The notes: generated by a model from the letters alone, not told the origin. Positions 9,901-19,328 are shown, numbered from the stretch's first letter. The stretch: 64,000 bases of DNA from Saprospiraceae bacterium (GCA_016708265.1 JADJGA010000011.1:620001-684000); one strand, 5' to 3'. Program-made: numbers and translations.

Positions 9901-12900
9901 GTACATTAGGAGGAGGAACGATAACAGCTCCGACCGGTACACCATGTCCAACAGGATCGACGTTATATTACTCAATTGATGGAGGTTCATGGAGTACTAC
10001 TGTGCCTGTATATGATCAGGACGGGCCATCACAAAGTATAACAACAAGATGTCAGTGTGATACGGATGCATTGATTTTTAGTCCTGCTTCAACTGCTGTA
10101 AGCACAGTTCCCGGAACATGTCCGGTTCCAGAAACACCTTCAATTACAATAATAGATAATGAGTGTCCATCAACAGAAGGTAGTATCTATTCTGAAGGCT
10201 GTGGAGATGGAACCATTTTAGAATGGGCGCTCAGTGAAGCAGGTCCATGGAGTGAAGCAGCACCTGCATACTCAACTGAGCCAATCACTGTCTATGCCCG
10301 TTGCATGGATGTAGAATCCAACTGCACCAGTCCCGTAGTCAGTGCCACAACAGACCCAGTCAATTGCCAAGGAGGTGATCCTACAATCTCAAATTCAGGT
10401 GGGCCAACCATCGCTGATCCATGCACATGTGCAGGAAACGGTTTATTTGATGAGGAAGTGGTTGTAACATCATTTACCGGTGAGACGTGGACTGTATCTG
10501 CAAATTCTGGTTTTCTAAATCCGGTGACATTTAGTCCATTTCCAATAGCTACACCTTTGGTTGAAACAACGGCAGGAAGCGGAATTTATACTTTGGTTGG
10601 AGTTCATCTGGATGATGTAGGATATATTTTGAGTGTTACAAATGGAACAACTACCCTTAGTATTTCAAATGAATGTTGGTATCCGGATCCGACTATCACA
10701 GGGCTAAATACTAGTTATTGTGAAAATAGTCCTTCTGTAACCTTAACTGGTTCAGCTCAACTCGGAGATGGCAGTGGCACTGCCACAGCGGAAACTCAAA
10801 GTTTCACTATCAATGGTAATTCTGCTACCGTTTTTGATCCTGCTGCTTTAGGCGATGGAGTATATGAAGTTATTTACTTTTTTGATGCTGCTGATGATAA
10901 TCCAAATAATAAACATCCCGGCTGTACAGCTTTTGATACACTTGATGTGACTGTTTATGTAGTTCCTACAGTTAATGACCCGGCCAATCAGGAAGTTTGT
11001 GCAGGAAAATTAACCAGTGCTGTTTTATTTAATGGCACACCCCCTACAGGTGTTACTTATACATGGACAAACAATAATGCTAATATAGGCCTGGGTGCAA
11101 ATGGCACAGGTAATATTTCAGCATTTACTGCTATGAACACAACTAGTGCCACAATAATAGCAACAATTACTGTCACACCTTCTACTACATTTTGTACAGG
11201 CACTCCTCAGACTTTTACAATCACAGTCAATCCTAAACCACTTGAGCCAATAGTCAGTAATATAACTGTATGCGAAGGGGGAAGTACCCTGATTCAACCT
11301 CAATCAACAGGAGGAGGATCCGGTGGGTCGTGTCCTGCTACTGAAGATATGCTTATAACAGGAGTGATTGATGGCCCATTGACCGGAGGTATACCGAAGG
11401 CAGTAGAATTTTATGTGATTAATGATATTCCGGACTTAAGCTTGTATGGATTTGGAAGTGCTAATAACGGAGGTGGTACTGATGGTCAGGAATATACTTT
11501 TCCGGCCGTATTTGCTGCTGCAGGAACCAGAATATGGGTTGCAACTGAAATTACAGCATTTACAGCATTTTTCGGGTTTCCTCCAACTTATGTTAATGGC
11601 AATGCTCCAAATATAAACGGTGATGATGCCATTGAGCTCTTCTTCAATGGAACAGTTATAGATGTCTTTGGTGATATAAATGCATCCGGTACCAGTACAC
11701 CATGGGAATATATGGACGGCTGGGTTTACAGAAAAAATAATACTGGCAATGATGGAAGTACTTTTATACTGACAAATTGGATTTACAGCGGCATAAACGC
11801 AGTTGATGGCTACACAACTAACGCATCTATGCCAATCCCGATGCCTGTAGGAACCTACATTTGTAATTTAGGAACAGGAGGACAAGCTTTATTTAATTTT
11901 TATTCAGATGCAGCACTTACTAATTTACTGGCAGGACCTGTAGCTTCTTACGACCCTCATACTACACCTTTAAATAGTCCACAAACAATCTGGGTAACTC
12001 AGGTAGATATTGTAACAGGATGTGAAAGTAATGCAGTTCCTGTAGTTGTCACAGTATTTGCAAAGGCAACAGCAGAAGCAGGAGATAATAAATTCTTTTG
12101 CGGATTGCCAACTTCAATACCTCTTAGCGCAACTTCAAACTATAACGGTCAATGGTCATCTGATGGAGCAGGGACAATAGTGAGCCCGACTAGTAAAAAT
12201 ACGACTTATAATACCAATCCGGCAGATTTGGGAAAAACTGTCAAATTTAAGTGGACTACACTAGCGCCTCCAAATTCAGGTTGCCCTAATGCAATTGACA
12301 GTGTCGGTCTTACGACAGTACCTCCCACTGAAAGTGCTGAGTTCAGTTATATTCAGGACGAATATTGTCCCGGCAGTTCAAATCCTACAGTTACTCACGC
12401 TACAGGAATAAATGGAGTATATACTTATGTTGTGGTTAGTGATGGACCTAATCTGGCTTTGGACAAAAAGACAGGTGAGATCAATATAAATACAAGCGAC
12501 TGGGGTACATATAATGTTACAAATACTGTTGATGGCAGAGGAAATCTAATAATTACAGGAGTAGTTGATGGTCCAATATCCGGAGGATTGCCAAAAGCAA
12601 TTGAATTATACGCTGTAAAAGCTATTTCAGACCTTAGCAGATATAGTCTGGAAAGTGCTAATAATGGAAATGGTTCAGTTGGACCTGAATATACATTTCC
12701 GCCTGATGCAGTGGCTGCAGGCACTCATATCTGGGTTGCTTCTGAAGCCGACCAGTTTATTAATTTCTTTGGTTTTGGTCCAACATATGTCAATGGTAAT
12801 GTACCTAATATAAATGGTGATGATGCAATAGTACTTTATAATGATGGTCAGAGAATTGATGTTTTCGGAGATGTAAATGAATCAGGAACCGGTACTCTTT

Positions 12901-15900
12901 GGGAATATATGGATGGTTGGGCTTACAGAAAAAATAATACTTCAAATGATGGAACAGTTTTCAATATTAATAACTGGATTTTTTCTGGTCCTAATGCTTT
13001 GGATTTTGCCACATCCAACAGTACTGCATTAAAACCCTGGCCAATTGGTACTTTCACTACTAATCTGACGGGTGGATGTAATGCAAATTCTCATACAGAA
13101 ATGATAATTATTGGTGATCTTAAATTACCAATAGTAAACTGCCCACCGAATCAGGGTGTATATCTGGATCCGGGGGATTGCAGTGCCTTCCTGTGGTATG
13201 ATGATCCTGAAGTATCTGATAATTGTCCCGGAGAACCTGTAGTAACAAAAATATCAGGGCCAGATAAAGGTAGTGAGTTCACATTGCTGGGTAGTCCTTA
13301 TACTATAGTATATGAGGTTTATGATGCTAATGGAAACGGACCGGTCACGTGTTCATTTCAAATAGCTATATATGGATATCCGAATCCTATTATCGGAACG
13401 CTGGCATGCAATGATACAGTTCAGGTTTCTTTGGATAAGAACTGTGAAATACAATTGAATGCCGATATGCTGCTCGAAGGAGGTCCATATCAATGTTACA
13501 ACATGTTCCAGTTGTACGTTAATTCTCCTGCCTATAATGGAATTAATATTACTAATTTGCCAATTGAATTGGCACCGGGAGCATATACAATAACAGTTGC
13601 AGATGCTGCAAATACGAAGAATAAATGCTCTACAACAATTATTGTAATGGATAAATTGGCACCTCAATTGGATTGTAATTGTCCTGTGGGTGGAGATTTG
13701 CAAAATGGTGGTTATTCAATAGAATGTACATATGACGGTTGTTATGATGGCAGTGTAAATTATAACTTGCCAAAGCCTGATGTAATTGAAAATTGTAGTT
13801 ATACCCTGGAAATTATTAAAAGTGAAATTGTGCCAGGTACTGCATGTGGTACCCAGTTATTGAGAAATACGTGGAAAGTGACTGATTTAGGAGGAAATAC
13901 TGATATATGTACTCAGGAATATTTGTTTAAAGGCTTTGATATAACTGCTCTGAAATGGCCCAAAAATTATGATAATCTGCCTGCCAATAAGAAAATGTTG
14001 GAATGTGATTCAGGTTACCCGATTGATGCAAACGGCAATCCTGATCCTTCATATACAGGATATCCTGAGGGCATTGGTACTTGTCAATTTGCTGAAGTGT
14101 TTTATTCTGATGAAGTACATGCATTGGATTGCGGTACAAAAATATTAAGAAAGTGGGATTTGGTTGATGACTGTACAGGCCTTGTTTATAAGCATACGCA
14201 GGTAATACGGATAACAGACAGTAAGGCACCGACATTCTGTCAACCGCAGACATTCAGGGTTCCGAGTAAAGCCTATATATGCAATGGTGATGTAGAGATT
14301 CCGGAGATAAACTGTCTTGAAGACAATTGTTGCACGGATGTGAGATGGTGGATAACGACAAATATGAATTTTCCTGTTACAGGAGATATAAATGGAAACG
14401 GATTTGTAGATAAGAATGAGACCTGGAAATTATTGAATGTACCTAAAGGGATCTACGAACTGTGTTACCATGCGGTAGATTGTTGTGAAAATGTTGCCAC
14501 ATATTGTATATTATTTGAGGTATATGATGGCAATCCGCCAATTGCTATCTGTGAACAGTTCAAACAGGTGTCACTGACAGTATCAGCAGATGCAAGAGTT
14601 GCTGCAACCGATTTCAATTCAGGATCATTTGATAACTGCAAGCCGGTATATTTTAAAGTTTTGAGAGTTAATAACAATAATGAATATGATGGAGGCTGTC
14701 CGGGATTGAACGGAGATGATAATCCAAAAACTGCAACTGTTGATGTATGGTATGATGAGCTGGTATATTTCTGTTGTGATGATGCGGGACACCAGGTGAT
14801 GGTATCACTTAGAGTATTTGAAGTTGATCCCGGACCGGGACCGGTTGATCCGAAGAGATATCTGTTTGGTGGAGACCTGTACGGACATTACAATGACTGC
14901 TGGAGTATGGTAACGATAGAATGCAAAATACCACCTGCGCTGACATGTCCGCCGGTTGAGATCACATGTGAAGAAAGTCTGGATCCGAATGATAATCCAA
15001 AATTATGGCCACAGGTAACTAGTATATGCGGAGTGGATCTGAGTTATACAGACAGCAGGGACAACAATGTATGCAGTGCAAATATAACGAGGACATGGAC
15101 AGCAAGCTCTTGTACCAAATCGACTCAATGTAAGCAGAGTATAAAAGTGGTACAGACAACTCCATTTGATCCATGTACAATTGTATTCCCAAGCGATAAA
15201 CAGGTACATTGCACAAACGATTTACCTGACGGAGGAACACCGACATGGGATGAATATCCATGTAATGTTGTTACGTCTGAGATTATCAGGGAAGACACAT
15301 TTAAATTTGTAGAAGGAGCATGTTACAAGATACTTAGGGAATGGGCAGTAATAGACTGGTGTGTTTATAAGGCAAATACCGGAGCTGAGGATAATCTGGA
15401 TCAGGTAACAAGTGCCAGGAAGTTAAATTGCAATACACTGGTTAAGGATGGGTACTACAGATATACGCAGGTATTGAAGGTAGTTGATCTGATACCTCCG
15501 AAGATAACTACTGAAGATGCGTGTGTAGGATTCACTGACGGATGTTTTGCCAATGGAGTTACGATGACTGCTTTTGCATCCGACACCTGCAATACCAATG
15601 AAGAATACTGGTGGAAGTATAAAGTGGAGGATTTGGATTGTGTTTGTGAGCCAATTCAGGTTTCATACAATTATTATCCGAAACCACCAACAGCACTTGT
15701 TGGCAAGAGGAGTTTAGATAAATTGGATAAGGTAAAAGAAGCCAAACTTGTAATGTTGAGTTCATTGAAAGAGGGACATTATAAAGTGACCTGGACGGTA
15801 GGAGACGGATGTGGGAATGCTACTACTGCCGAGCAGGTATTTACGGTAGTTGACAAAAAGGCACCTACTCCAATTCTGGTCAACCTGGCTACTGCAACCA

Positions 15901-17543
15901 TGATGAACTGTATGGTAGAAATTTGTGCGATAATGTTTGATAAGGGAGGATGTAATGGTAATTGTATATCATCATTTGATAATTGTACACCACAATCAGA
16001 GTTGTATTTCACATTTGGACCGGTATTGCCAAAATTGTATGTAGATGAGGTAAAATGGCAAAATCAATACAATAAATATGGAAAATATTTCTATGATCCT
16101 GTTACAGGGGCAATTTCAACGGAAGAAAAATATCTGTTTGGAGAAGCATATTCATGGGATCCAGTCAGGAAAACCTCATGCAGGATAATCGGTATTGACA
16201 GACTTGGAAACGGACCGGATCTGACACAGGTACTTGAAGTGTATGTATGGGATAAATTTGCATTGAATGAAGAGTGTGATGATAACAACTATGATTTTGG
16301 TGTTGTAATCCTATCGATAAATACAGAAGATGATGATTGTCCAAATGTTGGATCACTGGTAAGCGGAAATGTTAAAACATGTAATAATGAAACAGGTATC
16401 AATAATGTTACAGTTAGTTTTGACGATGGAGACGAGACAAGAGTTGCGTTGACTTCAGAAAATGGAAAGTTTGGTATCAGGCTGTCAGAAAACAATTATA
16501 ATGTAAGTGCCAGCAAGAAGATAGACGGAATACCGGGCTTGACCACACTTGACCTTGTAATCATACAGAAGCATATATTAGGCATGAAAACTGCAAATGA
16601 TATGTGCAAAATGGCTGCTATGGATATCAATAGTGACGGTAAGGTTTCTGCATCTGATATATTATACGGTAGGAAAATGCTGCTTGGATATATGGACGCT
16701 AAGTCCAGTTATAATTTCCTGAGCGACAATTTCATACTTGAAAATAATGGCAATCCTGACATTTCATTGAAGGATGCTTATAAAATGAATATTGATGTCG
16801 TAGAAGGTAAAACGGTAGATTATGTTGACTTTTCAGGAGTTTTGGCAGGAGATGTTAATTACAGTGCCGGAATAATTGAAGGCAGAAGCGGTAACAAAGT
16901 TGATATGATCTTTGATGAACTTGAACTTATCAAGGGAGAGGCATATGAAATACCTGTTTATCTGTCGGGAGCTGAAAATGTCAGCGGAACACAGTTTGAA
17001 ATGAAATTCAGGGGAATGGAAGTAGAGAGTGTGTCATCAAAAGTTATCGATATCAATAATTCGAACTACAAAGTTAGTGATAACAGTTTGAAATTTAGCT
17101 GGAATAATCCATCTGATCTGAACATAGGTACAGACGAGCCGGTAATGATCATTTCTGTGATAGCAAAAGAAAACGGACATTTAGCGAATTCTATTGAATT
17201 TAGCAATAGTATTTTAGCACCTGAAATTTACAGTAATGATGAAGTATCGGGTTTGGAACTGAAATTCAGAAATGTAGTTGGATCGTTTGCACTGCATCAG
17301 AATATACCTAATCCATTCTCAGATAAGACTGTTATTGGATTTGACTTACCTGTTGATAATGAATACACATTAAGTATTTATGATATAACAGGAAAGACAG
17401 TAAAAGAGATTTCGAATTCCGGAAAAGCGGGCTACAACAGTGTAAATATTTCGAGAAAGGAAATAGGAGGGAACGGAGTATTCTACTACAGATTGAAATC
17501 AGGAGATAATACAGACACAAGGAAGATGATACTTATTGAGTAG
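6981..17543 (+). CDS. Giant multidomain T9SS-exported surface protein
   Basis: A 3520-residue secreted protein. Residues 1-23 are a signal peptide ending LGLNAQ. Residues about 110-770 hold BNR/Asp-box repeats of a beta-propeller (S.DGGSTW-like, for example TTDGGSNW). A lamin-tail-like domain follows at about 780-945, then Cys-rich and PKD-like segments. Two copies of a related module lie at about 1457-1629 and 1855-2028. A long Cys-rich array fills about 2040-3150, then a dockerin-like segment near 3180-3240 (MDINSDGKVSASD), a cohesin-like domain at 3310-3430 and a T9SS type A sorting domain at about 3434-3520, beginning near LHQNIPNPFSDKTVIGFDLP. The role is probably adhesion, matrix or surface structure; no catalytic site is recognised. 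It forms a single-gene unit bounded by terminators. Confidence 0.9.
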   Translation: MNIFKNCLSIAIILILSLGLNAQSWKKNLPQRNISELTLFDYQKAFNDYWNPYNVVNGFYIDQNGKKTKAAGWKQFKRWEWFWDQRVDPVTGQFPQFDAMDMQFQYYNPPQGLPSGLNTASWTSSGPVSSTGGYAGVGRLNCIAFHPSDNNTFWVGAASGGIWKTTNAGSSWTVLNNGTGVLGVSDIIVPSDYSSSNTLYIATGDKDHWDNRSIGVLKSTDGGSTWNATGLSYTESQGKMVNSLLIDPTNDLILLAATNDGVYKTINGGTNWNTQLTSVNFIDMEYKPGDFNTLYGSTTAGDIYVSTNGGTSWTQTLDVTGGYRIELGVSPNQPDWVYAVVENSDSGLFGIYKSTDSGASFSLVFDGATKNMLGWESSGSDTGGQGWYDLSLAVSNTQANTVLIGGVNTWRSTDGGLNWSIVNHWWGDGVPAVHADKHKLVFRSDGNLFECNDGGIYTSSNNGTSWTDKTNGMVISQMYKLGVSQTLNNEVITGLQDNGTKLKSGAVWSDVKGGDGMECLIDYTDANIQYGTYVNGQIDRTIDHWVTATDISANISGDHVGAWVTPYIIDPVSPSTLYAGYSDVWKTTDRGNTWTKISTMNFPGKIRAMAIAPSNNQVLYVSDPYTIWKTTDGGSNWSNITAGLPGNWITYIAVKNDDPNTVWVTLSTYSGASVYQTTNGGTNWTNISTGLPSVPTNCIIHNKLITSQTNLYAGTDNGVYYKAGTANWVQFNTGIPNVIVTELDIYYDNATPQNSVLHAASYGRGLWATPIMEDIPEETCADLIISEYLEGSSNNKYLEFYNPTCEEINLTGNYSIKIYYNGSTTATTTINLTGTIASEGTFILAHTSAVLAVTPNQTSGSCNFNGDDAIELVKGSTTLDIFGQIGFDPGTEWGTGLVSTADNTLVRKPEITSGDANGSDVFDPGIEWLGFAQNYIDSLGSHTITAGLCEACCPVLSSTPANVDITNSTCQSGCTLGGGTITAPTGTPCPTGSTLYYSIDGGSWSTTVPVYDQDGPSQSITTRCQCDTDALIFSPASTAVSTVPGTCPVPETPSITIIDNECPSTEGSIYSEGCGDGTILEWALSEAGPWSEAAPAYSTEPITVYARCMDVESNCTSPVVSATTDPVNCQGGDPTISNSGGPTIADPCTCAGNGLFDEEVVVTSFTGETWTVSANSGFLNPVTFSPFPIATPLVETTAGSGIYTLVGVHLDDVGYILSVTNGTTTLSISNECWYPDPTITGLNTSYCENSPSVTLTGSAQLGDGSGTATAETQSFTINGNSATVFDPAALGDGVYEVIYFFDAADDNPNNKHPGCTAFDTLDVTVYVVPTVNDPANQEVCAGKLTSAVLFNGTPPTGVTYTWTNNNANIGLGANGTGNISAFTAMNTTSATIIATITVTPSTTFCTGTPQTFTITVNPKPLEPIVSNITVCEGGSTLIQPQSTGGGSGGSCPATEDMLITGVIDGPLTGGIPKAVEFYVINDIPDLSLYGFGSANNGGGTDGQEYTFPAVFAAAGTRIWVATEITAFTAFFGFPPTYVNGNAPNINGDDAIELFFNGTVIDVFGDINASGTSTPWEYMDGWVYRKNNTGNDGSTFILTNWIYSGINAVDGYTTNASMPIPMPVGTYICNLGTGGQALFNFYSDAALTNLLAGPVASYDPHTTPLNSPQTIWVTQVDIVTGCESNAVPVVVTVFAKATAEAGDNKFFCGLPTSIPLSATSNYNGQWSSDGAGTIVSPTSKNTTYNTNPADLGKTVKFKWTTLAPPNSGCPNAIDSVGLTTVPPTESAEFSYIQDEYCPGSSNPTVTHATGINGVYTYVVVSDGPNLALDKKTGEININTSDWGTYNVTNTVDGRGNLIITGVVDGPISGGLPKAIELYAVKAISDLSRYSLESANNGNGSVGPEYTFPPDAVAAGTHIWVASEADQFINFFGFGPTYVNGNVPNINGDDAIVLYNDGQRIDVFGDVNESGTGTLWEYMDGWAYRKNNTSNDGTVFNINNWIFSGPNALDFATSNSTALKPWPIGTFTTNLTGGCNANSHTEMIIIGDLKLPIVNCPPNQGVYLDPGDCSAFLWYDDPEVSDNCPGEPVVTKISGPDKGSEFTLLGSPYTIVYEVYDANGNGPVTCSFQIAIYGYPNPIIGTLACNDTVQVSLDKNCEIQLNADMLLEGGPYQCYNMFQLYVNSPAYNGINITNLPIELAPGAYTITVADAANTKNKCSTTIIVMDKLAPQLDCNCPVGGDLQNGGYSIECTYDGCYDGSVNYNLPKPDVIENCSYTLEIIKSEIVPGTACGTQLLRNTWKVTDLGGNTDICTQEYLFKGFDITALKWPKNYDNLPANKKMLECDSGYPIDANGNPDPSYTGYPEGIGTCQFAEVFYSDEVHALDCGTKILRKWDLVDDCTGLVYKHTQVIRITDSKAPTFCQPQTFRVPSKAYICNGDVEIPEINCLEDNCCTDVRWWITTNMNFPVTGDINGNGFVDKNETWKLLNVPKGIYELCYHAVDCCENVATYCILFEVYDGNPPIAICEQFKQVSLTVSADARVAATDFNSGSFDNCKPVYFKVLRVNNNNEYDGGCPGLNGDDNPKTATVDVWYDELVYFCCDDAGHQVMVSLRVFEVDPGPGPVDPKRYLFGGDLYGHYNDCWSMVTIECKIPPALTCPPVEITCEESLDPNDNPKLWPQVTSICGVDLSYTDSRDNNVCSANITRTWTASSCTKSTQCKQSIKVVQTTPFDPCTIVFPSDKQVHCTNDLPDGGTPTWDEYPCNVVTSEIIREDTFKFVEGACYKILREWAVIDWCVYKANTGAEDNLDQVTSARKLNCNTLVKDGYYRYTQVLKVVDLIPPKITTEDACVGFTDGCFANGVTMTAFASDTCNTNEEYWWKYKVEDLDCVCEPIQVSYNYYPKPPTALVGKRSLDKLDKVKEAKLVMLSSLKEGHYKVTWTVGDGCGNATTAEQVFTVVDKKAPTPILVNLATATMMNCMVEICAIMFDKGGCNGNCISSFDNCTPQSELYFTFGPVLPKLYVDEVKWQNQYNKYGKYFYDPVTGAISTEEKYLFGEAYSWDPVRKTSCRIIGIDRLGNGPDLTQVLEVYVWDKFALNEECDDNNYDFGVVILSINTEDDDCPNVGSLVSGNVKTCNNETGINNVTVSFDDGDETRVALTSENGKFGIRLSENNYNVSASKKIDGIPGLTTLDLVIIQKHILGMKTANDMCKMAAMDINSDGKVSASDILYGRKMLLGYMDAKSSYNFLSDNFILENNGNPDISLKDAYKMNIDVVEGKTVDYVDFSGVLAGDVNYSAGIIEGRSGNKVDMIFDELELIKGEAYEIPVYLSGAENVSGTQFEMKFRGMEVESVSSKVIDINNSNYKVSDNSLKFSWNNPSDLNIGTDEPVMIISVIAKENGHLANSIEFSNSILAPEIYSNDEVSGLELKFRNVVGSFALHQNIPNPFSDKTVIGFDLPVDNEYTLSIYDITGKTVKEISNSGKAGYNSVNISRKEIGGNGVFYYRLKSGDNTDTRKMILIE
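11349..11867 (+). repeat. Duplicated lamin-tail-like module, copy A
   Basis: Encodes about 173 residues of the giant protein, starting at MLITGVIDGP. It shares long blocks with copy B, such as NINGDDAI, WEYMDGW and YRKNNT. Well over half of the residues look identical by eye. Confidence 0.85.
12543..13064 (+). repeat. Duplicated lamin-tail-like module, copy B
   Basis: Encodes about 174 residues, starting at NLIITGVVDGP, 398 residues after copy A. It interrupts what looks like a continuous repeat segment (GTYNVTN before it, TGGCNANSHTE after it), as if inserted. Confidence 0.85.
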
Positions 17544-17565
17544 AATCTGATTGCAATTAAAAATT

Positions 17566-17597
17566 AAGCCGGCTTCATGTGAAGCCGGCTTTTTTTA
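17566..17597 (+). terminator. Rho-independent terminator of the giant gene
   Basis: An 11-base-pair stem, AAGCCGGCTTC (17566-17576) with GAAGCCGGCTT (17581-17591), closes an ATGT loop and is followed by a T run. Confidence 0.92.
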
Positions 17598-17694
17598 TAT
17601 ATTTTGCTAGTTCTTGAATTTCACTATTTTTTCCTAAAGGATAATTTCATGATCAAATTTTGAGTTTAATTATACAAAATTTCAAATTTTAGTT

Positions 17695-17702
17695 TACCTT
17701 TG
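17695..17702 (+). promoter_or_regulatory. Promoter -7 box of tRNA-Cys
   Basis: TACCTTTG fits TAnnTTTG and lies 21 bases upstream of the mature tRNA 5' end. No clear TTG is found 19 bases further upstream. Confidence 0.6.
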
Positions 17703-17722
17703 CATTCCCTAACGTTTTAAAA

Positions 17723-17793
17723 GGTCGGTTAGCCGAGCGGTTAGGCAACGGTCTGCAAAACCGTGAACACCGGTTCGAATCCGGTACCGACCT
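17723..17793 (+). tRNA. tRNA-Cys (anticodon GCA)
   Basis: A full cloverleaf: acceptor stem GGTCGGT (17723-17729) pairs with ACCGACC (17786-17792). The anticodon loop CTGCAAA gives anticodon GCA, and the T loop is TTCGAAT. The discriminator base is T (17793), the expected Cys identity base U73. CCA is not encoded. It has its own promoter box and a strong downstream hairpin. Confidence 0.96.
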
Positions 17794-17794
17794 C

Positions 17795-17842
17795 AAATAA
17801 ATAGAGCCTGACAGTTAATTGTCAGGCTCTATTTATTTAAAG
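17795..17842. terminator. Long hairpin between tRNA-Cys and the ferredoxin gene
   Basis: A perfect 19-base-pair inverted repeat (17795-17813 with 17820-17838) with a 6-base loop and AT-rich outer ends. It can terminate the tRNA transcript and the convergent ferredoxin operon. Confidence 0.85.
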
Positions 17843-17852
17843 ATTTATGATA

Positions 17853-18092
17853 TCAAATTGAAAAACTAGAGTTTTTTACCTGGATAATATTTACGGGACA
17901 GGATTCAGCTGCATAATAATTTTGAATAAACTCATCATCATGAACTCTGACTGTAAAAAAACCTTTGCTGTCTTTTCCATCAATAAGTATGCTTTTACCG
18001 TCTTTCTGAGACATAGCCCAGCGCTCCGGAGCTTCTTCCACACAGTAATTGCAACCTATACATTTATCTCTCTGATGAGTAATTATAACCAT
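17853..18092 (-). CDS. Ferredoxin with a single 4Fe-4S motif
   Basis: A 79-residue electron-transfer protein. The cluster motif is C11-x2-C14-x2-C17 (KCIGCNYC) with a fourth Cys in ESCPVNII near the C-terminus, as in single-cluster ferredoxins. The second cluster of bacterial 2[4Fe-4S] ferredoxins is absent. The ATG lies directly after the stop codon of the upstream U32 gene with no spacer, so the two are co-transcribed and probably translationally coupled. This suggests that the ferredoxin supplies electrons to, or helps maintain the Fe-S cluster of, the U32 protein; this is inference. Confidence 0.9.
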   Translation of the reverse strand: MVIITHQRDKCIGCNYCVEEAPERWAMSQKDGKSILIDGKDSKGFFTVRVHDDEFIQNYYAAESCPVNIIQVKNSSFSI

Positions 18093-19328
18093 TCAGGCAG
18101 GTATTAACTTATATAACTTATCAGATCTTTTAATTGGTCTGTCCAAAACAAAAGTACATTCATCGCCCTTAACTGCTTGATTTACAAATATGTCGTTAAC
18201 CATGATTTTTTCAACTTTTGATTCTACAGTACCTGTATTTGGGCCGCTTATCAGAATTTCATCACCTGTTGTAAGACTCTGACTTTCTATTTTGAAATGT
18301 GCAATCCTAGCATTTGGATAATAATGTAAAGCTTTGCCTAGATATACCTTTGTTTGCGCGGCACTGCTTCCTGATTTATCAGTCCATTCTCCAAGCTGTT
18401 TGCCAAGATAATAACCCCCCCAAAAGCCCCGGTTATATACAGAATCCAATTTTTTAACCCATTCTTCTATTTTTTCCTGACTGTAAGACTTGTCATAAAT
18501 TGAATCAATTGCTTCTCTGTAAACTTTAGTAACCCTCGCAACATATTCCGGTGCCCTGGCTCTGCCTTCTATTTTTATTATATCTATGCCTGTACTAGCC
18601 AACTGGTTAAGAAAATCTATTGTAGACAAGTCTTTGGGAGACATTATATATTCATTGTCAATTACAAGTTCATGACCTTCTTCAAGATCTGTTACCTTAT
18701 ATTTTCTTCGGCAATTCTGAAGGCAAGCTCCGCGATTGGCTGATGAATTCATAGTGTGGAGACTCATATAGCACTTCCCTGAAACTGCCATACATAATGC
18801 TCCGTGTGCGAAGACTTCAATTTTCATTAGCTCACCCTTAGGCCCCCTGATATCATGGGATTTTACCTGAGAGCAAATGTGTCTGATCTGTCGCATACTT
18901 AATTCGCGGCTCAATACTGCAACATCCGCGAATTGGGAGTAAAATTCAAGTGTTTCTACATTGGTTATATTTATTTGCGTGGAAATATGAACAGGAATGC
19001 CGATTTTTCTTGCATGTATAATTACGGCCTGATCCATTGCTATTATAGCATCAATACCTGATTCAAAAGCCATTTCAACAAGCGTCTTCATAAATTTCAG
19101 GTCGTGGTCATATATTATTGTATTTAGTGTGATATATGCTTTTACACCACGTGAATGACAAATATGGGCAATTTCACTCATATCTTCAGCCCTGAAGTTG
19201 CGAGATGATTTGGCCCTCATATTCAACTGTTCTATTCCGAAATAAATTGAGTCAGCACCATTGTCAATAGCTGAAATTAATGACTCAAAATCACCTGCAG
19301 GTGACATAAGCTCAATTTTTTTTTGCAT
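18093..19328 (-). CDS. U32 family protein, probable tRNA 5-hydroxyuridine synthesis enzyme (TrhP/YegQ type)
   Basis: A 411-residue member of the family annotated as peptidase U32 or collagenase-like protease. It has the N-terminal barrel beginning ELMSPAGDFESL and the Cys-rich signature SGKCYM...NRGACLQNCRRKYK, which in TrhP/YegQ relates to an Fe-S cluster. Family knowledge: E. coli TrhP and related U32 proteins hydroxylate tRNA wobble uridine using prephenate; true proteolysis is doubtful for this group. A C-terminal beta domain (about 330-411) is present. The ferredoxin gene follows with zero spacing. Other U32 members act in 23S rRNA or ubiquinone hydroxylation, so substrate is not certain. 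Confidence 0.85.
   Translation of the reverse strand: MQKKIELMSPAGDFESLISAIDNGADSIYFGIEQLNMRAKSSRNFRAEDMSEIAHICHSRGVKAYITLNTIIYDHDLKFMKTLVEMAFESGIDAIIAMDQAVIIHARKIGIPVHISTQINITNVETLEFYSQFADVAVLSRELSMRQIRHICSQVKSHDIRGPKGELMKIEVFAHGALCMAVSGKCYMSLHTMNSSANRGACLQNCRRKYKVTDLEEGHELVIDNEYIMSPKDLSTIDFLNQLASTGIDIIKIEGRARAPEYVARVTKVYREAIDSIYDKSYSQEKIEEWVKKLDSVYNRGFWGGYYLGKQLGEWTDKSGSSAAQTKVYLGKALHYYPNARIAHFKIESQSLTTGDEILISGPNTGTVESKVEKIMVNDIFVNQAVKGDECTFVLDRPIKRSDKLYKLIPA

Noticed and set aside
13927..14253. Minus-strand open frame within the giant gene (108 codons)
   Set aside because: It is antisense to well-supported coding sequence with clear domain content and lacks its own promoter or recognisable product.
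17723..19328. Functional link between tRNA-Cys and the neighbouring tRNA-hydroxylase-type gene
   Set aside because: Known TrhP targets are wobble-uridine tRNAs; tRNA-Cys has G34. The genes are also convergent and separated by a terminator.
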